This document shows positions 45,016-54,950 of a DNA stretch of 64,000 nucleotides, in pieces. A program made the position numbers and the translations under genes. Positions within the stretch are counted from its first letter, which is position 1, and the number at the start of each line of letters is the position of its first letter. The notes under the pieces were generated by a model. The model did no database searches and was not told the origin of the DNA. It saw only the letters and a list, made by a program, of their open reading frames with translations. Location: contig NZ_CP077091.1 of assembly GCF_014268595.2 (NCBI RefSeq), forward strand, positions 1,014,501-1,078,500. The letters run 5' to 3'. Source of the DNA: Pseudomonas hamedanensis (GTDB lineage: Bacteria > Pseudomonadota > Gammaproteobacteria > Pseudomonadales > Pseudomonadaceae).

Positions 45016-46143
45016 TCAGAGATTGCGCGAAATGACCATGCGCTGAATGTCGCTGGTGCCTTCGTAGATCTGGCAGACACGCACATCGCGGTAAATGCGT
45101 TCCAGCGGGAAGTCGTTGAGGTAACCGTAACCGCCGAGGGTTTGCAACGCCATTGAGCAGACCTTTTCGGCCATTTCCGAAGCAAACAGTTTGGCCATCG
45201 ACGCCTCCACCAGCGCCGGCTGACCGCTGTCGCGCAGGGCCGCAGCGTAGTGCACCATCTGCCGGGCCACGGCGATCTGCGTGGCCATGTCGGCGAGGCG
45301 GAACGCGACGGCCTGGTGTTCGATGATCGGCTTGCCGAAGGTGTCGCGCTCGCGGGCGTAATCGCGCGCCGCTTCGAACGCGGCGCGCGCCATGCCGACG
45401 GCCTGGGAAGCAATACCGACGCGGCCGCCCTCAAGGTTCGCCAGGGCGATTTTATAGCCCTCGCCCTCCTCGCCCAGCCGATTGGCTACCGGAACTTTGA
45501 CGTCCTCAAAGAGAATCTGGCAGGTGTCTGACGCGTGCTGGCCGAGTTTGTCTTCGACCCTTGCGACCTTATAGCCCGGCGAGTCGGTCGGCACGATAAA
45601 CGCGCTGATGCCGCGCTTGCCGGCGCTCGGATCGGTCACGGCAAACACAATCACCACCCCGGCATTCTGTCCGGAAGTGATGAACTGTTTGCAGCCGTTG
45701 AGCACGTAGTGGTCGCCGTCCAGACGTGCGCGGGTTTTCAGGCTGCTGGCATCGGAACCGGCCTGCGGCTCGGTCAGGGCAAAGGCGCCGAGCATCGCGC
45801 CGCTGGCCAGCGGTTTGAGGAATCGCTCGCGTTGATCGTCGTTGCCGAACTTGAGAATCGGCACGCAACCGACCGAGTTGTGCACGCTCATGATCGTCGA
45901 GCAGGCGCCATCGCCGGCGGCGATTTCCTCCAGAGCCATGGCGTAGGCCAGATAGCCGGTGTCGCAGCCACCCCACTGCTCCGCCACGAGCATGCCGAAG
46001 AAGCCGAGTTCAGCCATCTCAGAGATGGCTTCTCTGGGGAACCGGTGCTCGCGATCCCACTCGGCGGCGAACGGCTTGAGACGCTCCTCGGCAAACTGCC
46101 GGGCCATGTCACGGATCTGTTGTTGGTCTTGGTTGGGAATCAT
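45016..46143 (-). CDS. Acyl-CoA dehydrogenase, probably 2-methylbutyryl-CoA
   Basis: 375 residues. [17 protein letters not shown] (about 115-131) and [16 protein letters not shown] at the end, with the catalytic-Glu region intact, are typical. It is upstream of a hydratase and downstream of a thiolase and an SDR dehydrogenase. This order matches isoleucine breakdown genes of Pseudomonas, where the step is 2-methylbutyryl-CoA to tiglyl-CoA. A REPIN separates it from the thiolase gene but no terminator is obvious. Confidence 0.9.
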   Translation of the reverse strand: MIPNQDQQQIRDMARQFAEERLKPFAAEWDREHRFPREAISEMAELGFFGMLVAEQWGGCDTGYLAYAMALEEIAAGDGACSTIMSVHNSVGCVPILKFGNDDQRERFLKPLASGAMLGAFALTEPQAGSDASSLKTRARLDGDHYVLNGCKQFITSGQNAGVVIVFAVTDPSAGKRGISAFIVPTDSPGYKVARVEDKLGQHASDTCQILFEDVKVPVANRLGEEGEGYKIALANLEGGRVGIASQAVGMARAAFEAARDYARERDTFGKPIIEHQAVAFRLADMATQIAVARQMVHYAAALRDSGQPALVEASMAKLFASEMAEKVCSMALQTLGGYGYLNDFPLERIYRDVRVCQIYEGTSDIQRMVISRNL

Positions 46144-46181
46144 GGTGAATCCTTAAATCCGGGTTACCACAAAGAACCCCT

Positions 46182-46270
46182 GTGGGAGCGAGCTTGCTCG
46201 CGAATGCGGTGTGTCATTCAACCCTAATGTTGGCTGACAGAACGCCTTCGCGAGCAAGCTCGCTCCCACA
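46182..46270. repeat. REPIN inside the isoleucine-type operon
   Basis: Two inverted GTGGGAGCGAGCTTGCTCGC arms with a short core (GTGTCATTCAACCC). It lies in the gap between thiolase and acyl-CoA dehydrogenase genes and may stabilise or split the mRNA. Confidence 0.9.
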
Positions 46271-46286
46271 GGGATTGTTGTTTACT

Positions 46287-47480
46287 TCAATAGAGGCATT
46301 CCACAGCCATGGCCGTGGCTTCGCCGCCGCCAATGCAGATGGCCGCAATCCCGCGTTTGAGCTGTTTCTGCCGCAGCGCCGCCAGCAGCGTCACCAGAAT
46401 CCGCGCGCCCGACGCACCGATCGGGTGGCCCAGCGCACAGGCGCCGCCGTGCACATTGAGCTTGTCGTGCGGGATCTGCAGATGCGTCATCGCCGCCATG
46501 CCGACCACGGCAAACGCTTCGTTGACTTCGAACAGATCAACCTGATCCAGCGCCCATCCAGTCCGTTTCAGCAGGGTTTTGATCGCCCCGATCGGCGCGG
46601 TCGGAAACAGCCCCGGCGTGTCGGCGAACGCCGCATGACCATGAATCACCGCCAGTGGCGTGAGGCCCAGTTGCTGCGCGTGAGACTGGCGCATCAGCAC
46701 CAGCGCAGCAGCGCCATCGGAGATCGAACTGGAGTTCGCCGCCGTCACCGTGCCGCCTTCGCGGAAGGCCGGTTTCAGCGAGGCGACTTTGTCGAGTCTG
46801 GCTTTCGGCGGCTGCTCGTCGTGACTGATCAGCACCTGTTCTTTGCCGACGGTCACGGTCAGCGGGACGATTTCGTCCTGGAAGCTGCCATCCTTGATCG
46901 CCTGCTGCGCGCGGGTGGTCGAAGCGATGGCGAAGGCGTCCTGCGCTTCGCGGCTGAAGCCATTGGTCTCGGCGCAATCCTCGGCGAAGGTGCCCATCAA
47001 GCGCCCCTTGTCATAGGCGTCTTCGAGGCCGTCGAGGAACATCGAGTCGAGCACACGGCCATGGCCCATGCGATAACCGGCGCGGGCACGATCCAGCAAG
47101 TACGGCGAGTTGGACATGCTTTCCATACCGCCGGCGATGACCACATCGGCACTCCCCGCGAGCAGCATGTCGTGGGCCATGATGGTGGTTTGCATGCCCG
47201 AGCCGCACATCTTGTTGACGGTGGTGCAGCGGGTGGATTTATCCAGCCCGGCGCCCAGCGCGGCCTGACGTGCCGGAGCCTGACCGAGGCCGGCGGGCAA
47301 TACGCAACCGAACAGCACTTCATCAACCGCATCGCTGGCGACACCGGCGCGTTCAACCGCGGCCTTGATCGCGGCGGCGCCGAGTTGTGGAGCGGTGAGG
47401 CTTTTCAGCTCGCCCTGAAAACCACCCATTGGCGTGCGCACGGCACTGACGATAACAATCGGATCGTTGGAAACAGTCAT
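46287..47480 (-). CDS. Acetyl-CoA acyltransferase (thiolase)
   Basis: 397 residues. The acyl-enzyme Cys lies in TVNKMCGSGMQTT (about 88), the second site in NVHGGACALGHPIGASGAR (about 345-362), and the C-terminal base Cys in AICIGGGEATAMA. It would cut 2-methylacetoacetyl-CoA to acetyl-CoA and propionyl-CoA in isoleucine breakdown. It is 12 bases after the SDR gene. The substrate follows from the neighbours. Confidence 0.92.
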   Translation of the reverse strand: MTVSNDPIVIVSAVRTPMGGFQGELKSLTAPQLGAAAIKAAVERAGVASDAVDEVLFGCVLPAGLGQAPARQAALGAGLDKSTRCTTVNKMCGSGMQTTIMAHDMLLAGSADVVIAGGMESMSNSPYLLDRARAGYRMGHGRVLDSMFLDGLEDAYDKGRLMGTFAEDCAETNGFSREAQDAFAIASTTRAQQAIKDGSFQDEIVPLTVTVGKEQVLISHDEQPPKARLDKVASLKPAFREGGTVTAANSSSISDGAAALVLMRQSHAQQLGLTPLAVIHGHAAFADTPGLFPTAPIGAIKTLLKRTGWALDQVDLFEVNEAFAVVGMAAMTHLQIPHDKLNVHGGACALGHPIGASGARILVTLLAALRQKQLKRGIAAICIGGGEATAMAVECLY

Positions 47481-47492
47481 GATGGTTCCTCC

Positions 47493-48254
47493 TTACTTGG
47501 CCGCCATGCGCAAGGCGCCGTCGAGACGGATCACCTCGCCATTAAGCATGCTGTTTTCGATGATGTGCCGCACCAGCGCGGCGTACTCGGCCGGCTTGCC
47601 CAGGCGCGGCGGGAACGGCACGCCGGCGGCCAGCGAGTCGCGCACTTCGGGGGTCATGCCGGCCATCATCGGGGTTTCGAAAATGCCCGGTGCAATGGTC
47701 ATTACGCGAATGCCGAAACGCGCCAGCTCACGGGCGGCCGGCAGGGTCAGGCTGGCAATCGCGCCTTTCGATGCCGAATACGCGGCCTGGCCAATCTGCC
47801 CGTCGAACGCGGCGACCGAGGCAGTGTTGATGATCACGCCGCGTTCGCCGTCGGCATTGGCTTCGCTTTCTGCAATGGCCGCAGCCGCCAGGCGCAGCAT
47901 GTTGAAACTGCCGATCAGGTTGACGTTGATGACCTGGGCGAAACTGGCCAGCGCATGCGGACCATTCTTGCCGAGGATCTTCTCGCCCCGGACAATGCCG
48001 GCGCAGTTGACTAGACCGTTGAGGCTGCCAAACGCGGCGACGGTCGCCTGCACGGCAGCCTCGGCCGCGGCTTCGTTGCTGATGTCCGCGACGACGCTTT
48101 GCGCACCCAGGCGCTGGGCTTGAGCGGCAAGCGCTTCGGCATTCATGTCCACGAGCATCACCTTGGCACCGGCGTTCACCAGCAGCTCAGCCGTGGCGGC
48201 GCCGAGGCCAGAAGCGCCGCCGGTGACGATAAAAACCTTGTTGTCGATCTGCAT
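47493..48254 (-). CDS. 3-hydroxy-2-methylbutyryl-CoA dehydrogenase-like SDR
   Basis: 253 residues, classical [14 protein letters not shown] binds NAD (about 11-21), and [23 protein letters not shown] holds the catalytic Ser, Tyr and Lys. The length and the second half ([23 protein letters not shown]) are those of type II 3-hydroxyacyl-CoA dehydrogenases. With thiolase, hydratase and acyl-CoA dehydrogenase it completes isoleucine breakdown. Confidence 0.9.
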   Translation of the reverse strand: MQIDNKVFIVTGGASGLGAATAELLVNAGAKVMLVDMNAEALAAQAQRLGAQSVVADISNEAAAEAAVQATVAAFGSLNGLVNCAGIVRGEKILGKNGPHALASFAQVINVNLIGSFNMLRLAAAAIAESEANADGERGVIINTASVAAFDGQIGQAAYSASKGAIASLTLPAARELARFGIRVMTIAPGIFETPMMAGMTPEVRDSLAAGVPFPPRLGKPAEYAALVRHIIENSMLNGEVIRLDGALRMAAK

Positions 48255-48272
48255 GTCGGTGTTCCCTTGGAT

Positions 48273-49937
48273 TCAAGCTGAAACGTTGTGCGCCGCGGCC
48301 TCTTGAGCCTTGGCGATTTCCTGGTTGCGCAAGATAAAGCGCTGCAATTTGCCACTGGGGGTTTTGGGCAATTCGCTGACAAATTCGATTTCACGCGGGT
48401 ACGAATGTGCGGCCAGGCGCTTGCGCACGTGCTGGCGCAGTTCTTCGGCCAGCTCCGGCGCTGCGCGATATTGCGCACTCAACACGACAAAGGCTTTGAC
48501 CAGTTCGGTGCGCTCCGGGTCCGGTTTGCCGACCACCGCCGCTTCGACCACGGCCGGGTGTTCGATCAGCGCGCTTTCGACGTCGAACGGGCCGACGCGA
48601 TAGCCGGAGGTGGTAATCACATCATCGCTTCGACCGACAAAACTGATGCTGCCGTCCGGGTTCCATTCCACGGTGTCGCCGCTGAGGTAGTAATTGCCGA
48701 CGAAGGCCTTGGTCGGTGCGCCTTCGTAACCGCCGAACCAGCACATCGGTGATTGCCCACGGTCGATGGCGAGAATGCCCGGCTGTCCGGCCCCGAGTTC
48801 GTTGTAGTGCTCGTCCAGCACAACAATGCGATGGCCCGGCGAGGCGAAGCCGGCGGCGCCGATGTGCACCGGGTGATCGAGGCCGTGGTGATTGCACAGC
48901 ACCATGCCCAGCTCGGTCTGGCCGTAATGATCGTGAATGACCACGTCGAGGTTGTCGGCGAACCAGCGGATGACTTCCGGGTTCAGCGGTTCGCCGGCGC
49001 TGCTGACGACGCGCAGTTTGCCTTTGACCGACTTGGCGAACGTATCACCGCCGGCAATCAGCAAACGGTACGCCGTCGGCGATCCGGTGAGGTTGGTGAT
49101 GCCGTACTTGTTGATCACCCGGCAGGTGCTTTCAAGGGTGAACGGCCCGTCGTAGAACGTGATCGGGTGTCCCATCGCCAGCGGCCCGGTGACGCCGAAA
49201 TAGATGCCGTAGGCCCAGCCCGGATCGGCCACGTTCCAGAAGGCATCTTCGGGACGCAGGTCCACCGCATCGCGGGTGTAACTCTGGAATGCAACGATAG
49301 CTTTAAGCGGCACCGACAGCGCTTTCGACGGCCCGGTGGTACCCGAGGTGAACATCAGCAGGAACGGGTCTTCGCCATTGAGCAGTACCGGTTCGCAGAC
49401 GTTCGAGTGATTGCCCAGTTCGGCCCAGAAACTGAAATCGCCGCGCACGATGCCCTGGCCTTTGCTGCCGCCGACCGTAACGATGGTCGGGCAGTCGGCA
49501 ACTTCGGCGAGTTTCGACCGGTTGACCGCGTCAGTGACCACGACTTTCGCCCCGGAGCTGTTCAGGCGATGTTCGAGGGCTTTGGGGCCGAATGCGGTAA
49601 ACAACGGCTGATACACCGCGCCAATGCGCCAAGTGGCGAACACGGTGATGAGCAGTTCGATATTGCGCGGCAGCAAACCGGCGACCCGGTCGCCCTTGCG
49701 CACACCCTGGGCGAGAAGGAAATTGGCGAAACGCGCGGCCTGGTCCTGCAGATCGCTGAACGTGTACGTCGCGCTGGCGCCGTCGCGACCTTCCCAGAAC
49801 AGCGCAATGCGCCCGGGCAAGGCATGGCGATCGCAACATTCGACACAGGCGTTGAGCGCCTCAAGCGTACCGCTGAGCGCGGCCTCCACGGTGTGCTGAT
49901 AATTGAACTGTGCGGTGGCAGACAAGTAATCGCGCAT
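48273..49937 (-). CDS. AMP-forming acyl-CoA synthetase
   Basis: 554 residues. The adenylation motif is LMFTSGTTGPSKALSVP (about 195-211), then GQTELGM, and the C-terminal hinge DVITTSGYRVGPFDVES. It makes an acyl-CoA from a carboxylate via an acyl-adenylate. It is first in the minus-strand operon, upstream of the SDR, and probably activates short or branched acids (such as 2-methylbutyrate) for the pathway. The substrate is inferred. Confidence 0.9.
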   Translation of the reverse strand: MRDYLSATAQFNYQHTVEAALSGTLEALNACVECCDRHALPGRIALFWEGRDGASATYTFSDLQDQAARFANFLLAQGVRKGDRVAGLLPRNIELLITVFATWRIGAVYQPLFTAFGPKALEHRLNSSGAKVVVTDAVNRSKLAEVADCPTIVTVGGSKGQGIVRGDFSFWAELGNHSNVCEPVLLNGEDPFLLMFTSGTTGPSKALSVPLKAIVAFQSYTRDAVDLRPEDAFWNVADPGWAYGIYFGVTGPLAMGHPITFYDGPFTLESTCRVINKYGITNLTGSPTAYRLLIAGGDTFAKSVKGKLRVVSSAGEPLNPEVIRWFADNLDVVIHDHYGQTELGMVLCNHHGLDHPVHIGAAGFASPGHRIVVLDEHYNELGAGQPGILAIDRGQSPMCWFGGYEGAPTKAFVGNYYLSGDTVEWNPDGSISFVGRSDDVITTSGYRVGPFDVESALIEHPAVVEAAVVGKPDPERTELVKAFVVLSAQYRAAPELAEELRQHVRKRLAAHSYPREIEFVSELPKTPSGKLQRFILRNQEIAKAQEAAAHNVSA

Positions 49938-50069
49938 TGCCAGAATCCCTCGGTGTTTTTATTAGGCTGGGAACCGTAAACAACAGGGGAATAGTCGCGC
50001 TGCGGGGCTTGGGCGGCAATGGTCAAAGCTATCAAAGTGGCTGACTGGTTTGGCCATGCCGGCTGACCT

Positions 50070-50181
50070 GATCGTTCCCACGTTCTGCGTGGGAATGCAG
50101 CCCCGGACGCTCCGCGTCCAGTCCGAAGCTGGAACGCGGAGCGTCCCTTGAGGCATTCCCACGCAGAGCATGGGAACGATC
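50070..50181. repeat. 112-bp palindromic repeat (GATCGTTCCCACGC family), copy 3
   Basis: Complete copy between the synthetase and the AraC gene, with both GATCGTTCCCACG/GGGAACGATC ends. A REP copy (GTGGGAGCGAGCTTGCTCGC) follows at about 50199-50221. Confidence 0.9.
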
Positions 50182-50251
50182 ATCAAATGCGTTCCCCTGT
50201 GGGAGCGAGCTTGCTCGCGAAGGCGCCAGTATGAGCGCTGCGAAGTCCGGG

Positions 50252-51307
50252 TCAGACAACCTCATTCAGGATCAGCGTCCGGTAGTGCCCCGGATTCGAC
50301 CCGGACCACTTGCGAAACGCTTTATAGAACGAACTCGCATCCGCAAAGCCCAGACGACTGGCAATCTCGACAAAACTGATCGAAGGCTCAGCCAGCCAGG
50401 CAATCGCCAACTCCTTGCGCACGCTGTCCTTGAGGCCTTGATAGGTCTGCCCCTCTTCGGCCAGGCGCCGGCGCAGGGTCGAGGCGGACATGCACAGTTG
50501 CTGGGCCAGTGCCTCGGTTTCGGGCCACTGTTCGGCTGGCAGTTGCCGTAGATCGTGCTTGATCCGGCTGGCGAGGCTTTGCGGGTCGCGGTACTTCACC
50601 AGAATGTTGGCCGGGGCGTGAGCCAGGAAGCGTTTCAGTTCTTCGGCACTACGCTTGATCGGCAGATCAAGGCAATCGGCGGAAAAAATCATCCGCGTGC
50701 GCGGGCGGTCGAAGCGCAGGTTGTCGGAGAACATCACCTGATAATCATCGATGAACTCCGGCTCAGCGCAACGCAGCTCAATTGCCAGAATCGGTATCCG
50801 CCGCCCCGCCAGCCAACAGGCGACGCCGTGGACGATCATCCAATAAGTGAAATAAGTGAAGGCGCGGCGCGGGTCTGCGTCGTCTTCGAGCAGGACGATT
50901 TCGGCGAGGCTCTGCTGACGCACCAGTTGCGCCGGCAGCCGTTCAAGCATCAACGACAAAAAACTCAAGCCACTCTCCAGACCCGCCGCCAACGTCGGTT
51001 GCGCCATCGCGCTGCGGCACAGAAAGGCCAGGCTGCCGGACTTGAGCTTGCGCGGGTCCATGCCGAAGAATTCGTCATCGCCGCGCCGGGCCAGCAGACG
51101 CCAGAGTCTGGCGTACTGCGAGGCCGGCACCCTGCCCTGATCCGTCATCAGCAACGCCGGATCGATGCCGACCTTGTTCAACGCCTCATCCGTGGCCGCG
51201 CCCGGCGCACAGCTTTGCAGCAGCGCTTCGCGCACCAGTTGGATCGCAATGGTGTCTTTTTCCGCCATGGAGCGATGTGAGCCTTGTTGTTTTTGGGTGG
51301 TGGGCAT
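50252..51307 (-). CDS. AraC-family regulator with arabinose-binding-like N-terminal domain
   Basis: 351 residues. The N-terminal half (DEALNKVGIDPALLMTDQG, RLWRLLARRGDDEFFG) belongs to the Arabinose_bd domain of OruR/GbuR-like regulators. The C-terminal DNA-binding part has LAQQLCMSASTLRRRLAEE and SFVEIASRLGFADASSFYKAFRKW. The ATG at 51307 has GGGAGG ten bases ahead; a second in-frame ATG at 51268 is also possible. It is transcribed towards the isoleucine-type operon and is a likely regulator of it, but a REP and a palindrome repeat lie between. Confidence 0.85.
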   Translation of the reverse strand: MPTTQKQQGSHRSMAEKDTIAIQLVREALLQSCAPGAATDEALNKVGIDPALLMTDQGRVPASQYARLWRLLARRGDDEFFGMDPRKLKSGSLAFLCRSAMAQPTLAAGLESGLSFLSLMLERLPAQLVRQQSLAEIVLLEDDADPRRAFTYFTYWMIVHGVACWLAGRRIPILAIELRCAEPEFIDDYQVMFSDNLRFDRPRTRMIFSADCLDLPIKRSAEELKRFLAHAPANILVKYRDPQSLASRIKHDLRQLPAEQWPETEALAQQLCMSASTLRRRLAEEGQTYQGLKDSVRKELAIAWLAEPSISFVEIASRLGFADASSFYKAFRKWSGSNPGHYRTLILNEVV

Positions 51308-51342
51308 CTTAACCCAGCCTCCCGCCCCCACACAGTTCCCTT

Positions 51343-51428
51343 GTAGGAGTGAGCCTGCTCGCGATGGCGGTGTGTCAGCTAACAAGATGTGACTGATAGA
51401 CCGATATCGCGAGCAGGCTCACGCCTAC
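51343..51428. repeat. REPIN (GTAGGAGTGAGCCTGCTCGCGA type)
   Basis: Two inverted arms, GTAGGAGTGAGCCTGCTCGC and GCGAGCAGGCTCACGCCTAC, with a GGTGTGTCAGCTAAC core. It lies in the divergent region between the AraC gene and efeU. Confidence 0.9.
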
Positions 51429-51502
51429 AGGGGATCTGTGTGAAACGAAGATTGTGTTTGTTCAGCTCAGGTTCAGCTAAATGTCAATCAATGCCATTTG
51501 GG

Positions 51503-51515
51503 AATGAGTGTCATT
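51503..51515. promoter_or_regulatory. Fur-box-like site upstream of efeU
   Basis: AATGA-GTG-TCATT, an inverted repeat matching the ends of the AATGATAATCATT-type Fur box, with further match in the flanking GG and AT. It lies 43 bases before efeU and just upstream of TATGTT, a possible -10. Iron-dependent repression of the efe operon is inferred. Confidence 0.5.
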
Positions 51516-51558
51516 ATGTTACAACTTAGCCACCTATCTAAATCACCGTGGTTGCCAA

Positions 51559-52398
51559 ATGCTCGTTCCCTTTCTGATCATGCTGCGCGAAGGCATCGAG
51601 GCCGCGCTGATCGTTGGCATCATTGCCAGCTACCTGCAGCAAACCGGGCGTGGCCAGTGGATGCCCGCCGTGTGGATTGGCGTGTTCCTCGCCGCCGCCC
51701 TCGCCCTGCTGGTCGGCGGTGGTCTGGAACTGGTCAGCGCTGAATTCCCGCAAAAGCAACAGGAACTGTTCGAAGGCGTCGTCGGTTTGCTCGCGGTTGG
51801 CATTCTCAGTTCAATGGTGTTCTGGATGCGCAAGGTCGCCCGGTCGATCAAGCATTCGCTGCACGCCTCGCTGGATCAGGCGCTGACGGCATCGAACCAT
51901 CAAGTCATTGCACTGATCGCCATGGTCTTTTTCGCCGTCGCTCGCGAAGGCCTGGAAACCGTGTTCTTCCTGCTCGCCGTGTTCCAGCAAAGCGAAGGTG
52001 CGGGCGCGCCGATCGGCGCCCTGCTCGGGCTGATGCTGGCGGTGATCGTCGGCTTCCTGATCTACAGCGGCAGCCTGCGCCTGAATCTCTCGGCGTTCTT
52101 CAAGTGGACCGGACTGTTCATCCTCGTGGTCGCCGCCGGGATTCTCGCCAACTCGGTGCAGGCGTTGCATGAAGCCGGACTGTGGAATCATCTGCAGACC
52201 GTGCTTTTCGATTTCAGCGCGACGCTGCCGATGGACGGCCCGCTCGGCTCGGTACTGGCCGGCATGTTCGGTTATCAGGATGCGCCGACCGTGAGCACCC
52301 TCGGCGCCTACCTGATTTACCTCTTGGTGGCGCTGGTGATGTTCTTCCTGCCGGCGCCCGGCCAAGCGGTGCCCACGACTTCCGTTTCCAGCCAATAA
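51559..52398 (+). CDS. efeU: FTR1-type iron permease EfeU
   Basis: 279 residues with seven membrane segments. Two REGxE iron-binding motifs are present: REGIE (residues 10-14) in helix 1 and REGLE (129-133) in helix 4. It moves ferric or ferrous iron across the inner membrane in the EfeUOB system. The ATG at 51559 is chosen because its first helix carries the REGIE motif at the expected place; the longer frame from 51508 adds a non-helical part. No good Shine-Dalgarno is seen. First gene of the efe operon. Confidence 0.92.
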   Translation: MLVPFLIMLREGIEAALIVGIIASYLQQTGRGQWMPAVWIGVFLAAALALLVGGGLELVSAEFPQKQQELFEGVVGLLAVGILSSMVFWMRKVARSIKHSLHASLDQALTASNHQVIALIAMVFFAVAREGLETVFFLLAVFQQSEGAGAPIGALLGLMLAVIVGFLIYSGSLRLNLSAFFKWTGLFILVVAAGILANSVQALHEAGLWNHLQTVLFDFSATLPMDGPLGSVLAGMFGYQDAPTVSTLGAYLIYLLVALVMFFLPAPGQAVPTTSVSSQ

Positions 52399-52407
52399 AG
52401 AGCCCCC

Positions 52408-53607
52408 ATGTCTAACACTGAAAACCCTCAGGCCTCGCCTCCCCGTGCCCTGCGTTTGGCGCTGGCCGGCTCGGTGCTGCTGATGATCGCCGCCGGCGGG
52501 CTGTTCTGGTACGCCTCGAACATGGCGGCGGCCAAGCGCCAACACAACCACGACGAAATCGTCGTCAACATCCATCCGCACAGCTGCGAACCCAATGCGC
52601 TGACAGTGCCGGCCGGACGCGCCAGTTTCCGCATCGTCAACCGCTCCGAGCGTGCGGTCGAGTGGGAAATTCTCGATGGCGTGCTGGTGGTCGAAGAGCG
52701 TGAAAACATCGCGCCGGGCCTGAGCCAGGTGATCAACGCCAATCTGCAACCGGGCGACTACGCAATCACCTGTGGCTTGCTCAGCAACCCGCGCGGCACC
52801 TTGCACGTGACGCCGACGGCAGCCTCCGATGCCGCCGCCAGGGCCAAGCCGTCGATGGTCGCGTTCGTAGGACCGTTGTCGGAATTCCGTGTGTATCTGG
52901 CCGTTCAGGGCAGCGCCTTGATCAAAGCGGTGACGGCGCTGGATCAGGCGATTACCAGCGGCGATCTTGGTCAGGCGCAGGCGCTGTACCTGCCGGCGCG
53001 CGCCGCTTATCAGCGTCTGGCGCCGGCGGCGCAGCGTCTGGCCGAGCTGGATAACCGCATCAATGCCCGCGCCGATTACTTTGAAAAGCGCGAGCAGGAC
53101 CCGGCTTTTGTCGGTTTCCATCGCCTCGAATATGCCCTGTTTCAGCAACGCAAACTCGACACCGCTGCGCCGATTGCCCAGCGCCTGCTCGCCGACGTCA
53201 GTGAGCTCAAACAACAGTTGCTCGCCCAGTCGCTGCCACCGGAGCAACTGGTCAGCATCGTCGTGCGCAACCTCAACAGCCTCGCCGACGTTCGCGCCGC
53301 CAGCGGTGAAGAGGAACGTTACAGCCACAGCGATCTCAACGGTTTCGCCGCCAACGCGCAAACCGCGCATAAGGTCGTCGACCTGTTGCGGCCAATGCTG
53401 AGCAAATCCGCCGCTGACCTGTTGCCAGACATCGACCAGGCGCTGGGCGACTTCGACAGCCAGCTCAACGCCCTCAACTCCGCCGACGGCTACGTCAGTT
53501 ACGACGCCGTATCCGCCGAGCAACGCCAACAGATTGCCAACAACGCCAAGGCCCTGGCCACGGCTTTGAACGGCATCGACCCCGCCCTCGGCCTCTCCGG
53601 CCTGTAA
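52408..53607 (+). CDS. efeO: EfeO: cupredoxin and M75 peptidase-like periplasmic protein
   Basis: 399 residues. An uncleaved or signal helix ([20 protein letters not shown], about 17-36) is followed by a cupredoxin domain (about 50-135, with [12 protein letters not shown] and a C-x-GL near TCGLL) and an M75 (imelysin-like) domain (about 150-399) with the HxxE metal motif in [10 protein letters not shown]. EfeO binds and delivers iron to EfeU. Ten bases after efeU, 17 before efeB. Confidence 0.92.
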   Translation: MSNTENPQASPPRALRLALAGSVLLMIAAGGLFWYASNMAAAKRQHNHDEIVVNIHPHSCEPNALTVPAGRASFRIVNRSERAVEWEILDGVLVVEERENIAPGLSQVINANLQPGDYAITCGLLSNPRGTLHVTPTAASDAAARAKPSMVAFVGPLSEFRVYLAVQGSALIKAVTALDQAITSGDLGQAQALYLPARAAYQRLAPAAQRLAELDNRINARADYFEKREQDPAFVGFHRLEYALFQQRKLDTAAPIAQRLLADVSELKQQLLAQSLPPEQLVSIVVRNLNSLADVRAASGEEERYSHSDLNGFAANAQTAHKVVDLLRPMLSKSAADLLPDIDQALGDFDSQLNALNSADGYVSYDAVSAEQRQQIANNAKALATALNGIDPALGLSGL

Positions 53608-53624
53608 GCAGAAGACCTATCGCG

Positions 53625-54923
53625 ATGAAAGAAATCGAACCCCTCAATCTGCAGCGTCGTCGCGTCCTGATGGGCATGGGCGCCGCGGGTGTCGCCCTCG
53701 CCGGTTCGGCCCTCAGTTGCCCGGCCATGGCCGCCGCCACGGCGCAGGTGACCGAAGCGCCGAGCAGCGACAAGACCGAAGATCGCCACGATTTCCACGG
53801 TATGCACCAGGCGGGCGTCGTCACCCCACGCCCAGCCTCGGGCATGCTGGTGGCCTTCGATGTGCTGGCCAGCGATCGCGACGACCTTGAGCGGCTGTTT
53901 CGCACCCTCAACCAGCGCATCGCCTTTCTGATGAAGGGCGGCCCGGTGGCGCAGATCGATCCGAAACTGCCGCCGCCGGACTCCGGCATTCTCGGCCCGG
54001 TGGTCACCCCGGACAACCTGACCATTACCGTATCGGTGGGCGAATCGCTGTTCGATGAGCGCTTCGGACTGGCCGCGGTGAAACCCAAACGTCTGCAACG
54101 CATGGTCGGTTTTCCCAACGATGCGCTCGATGCCGACAGCTGCCACGGCGACCTGAGCCTGCAGTTCTGCGCGAACACCGCCGACACCAATATTCACGCC
54201 CTGCGCGATATCGTGAAAAACCTGCCAGACCTGTTGCTGGTGCGTTGGAAACAAGAAGGCAGCGTACCGCCCCAGGCGCCGACCAAACCCGGCGTACCGG
54301 CGCAATCGGCGCGCAACTTTCTCGGCTTTCGCGATGGTTCGGCCAACCCTGATTCCAACGATGGCAAAGCCATGGACCGGATCGTCTGGGTGCAGCCGGG
54401 CAGCGATGAGCCGGCCTGGGCGGCCCACGGCAGTTATCAAGCGGTACGCATCATCCGCAACTTTGTCGAGCGCTGGGATCGCACGCCGTTGCAGGAACAG
54501 GAAAGCATTCTTGGCCGGGTCAAAAGCAGCGGCGCGCCCATCGGCGGCCACAGCGAAAGCGAAGTGCCGGATTACAGCAAAGACCCAGCCGGCAAGCTGA
54601 CCAAACTCGATGCGCACATTCGTCTGGCCAACCCGCGCACCGCCGCGAGCCAGGCCAACCTGATCCTGCGTCGGCCGTTCAACTATTCCAACGGCGTCAA
54701 CAAAAACGGCCAGCTCGACATGGGCCTGCTGTTCATCTGCTACCAGGCCGATCTGGAAAAAGGCTTCATCACCGTGCAGACCCGCCTCAATGGCGAGCCG
54801 CTTGAGGAATACCTCAAACCGGTCGGCGGCGGTTATTTCTTCACCTTGCCGGGCGTCACCGGCGATCACGACTTCATCGGTCGCTCACTGCTTGCCGCCA
54901 CATCCGCCCAAACAACCGCATGA
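53625..54923 (+). CDS. efeB: EfeB: Tat-exported DyP-type peroxidase
   Basis: 432 residues. The Tat signal has the twin-arginine motif in QRRRVLMG (R11-R13), followed by a hydrophobic stretch ending AMAA. The DyP hallmark GFRDG is at 234-238 with catalytic D237. EfeB is a heme peroxidase that oxidises ferrous iron or removes iron from heme. It lies in the efe operon between the two EfeO/EfeM genes. Confidence 0.95.
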   Translation: MKEIEPLNLQRRRVLMGMGAAGVALAGSALSCPAMAAATAQVTEAPSSDKTEDRHDFHGMHQAGVVTPRPASGMLVAFDVLASDRDDLERLFRTLNQRIAFLMKGGPVAQIDPKLPPPDSGILGPVVTPDNLTITVSVGESLFDERFGLAAVKPKRLQRMVGFPNDALDADSCHGDLSLQFCANTADTNIHALRDIVKNLPDLLLVRWKQEGSVPPQAPTKPGVPAQSARNFLGFRDGSANPDSNDGKAMDRIVWVQPGSDEPAWAAHGSYQAVRIIRNFVERWDRTPLQEQESILGRVKSSGAPIGGHSESEVPDYSKDPAGKLTKLDAHIRLANPRTAASQANLILRRPFNYSNGVNKNGQLDMGLLFICYQADLEKGFITVQTRLNGEPLEEYLKPVGGGYFFTLPGVTGDHDFIGRSLLAATSAQTTA

Positions 54924-54950
54924 CACCCAACCGACACTGGAGCCGCCCCC

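Noticed and set aside
46182..48014. 610-codon plus-strand ORF opposite the thiolase and SDR genes
   Set aside because: It starts in a REPIN and is Gln/His/Arg-rich, a typical antisense shadow of two clear enzymes.
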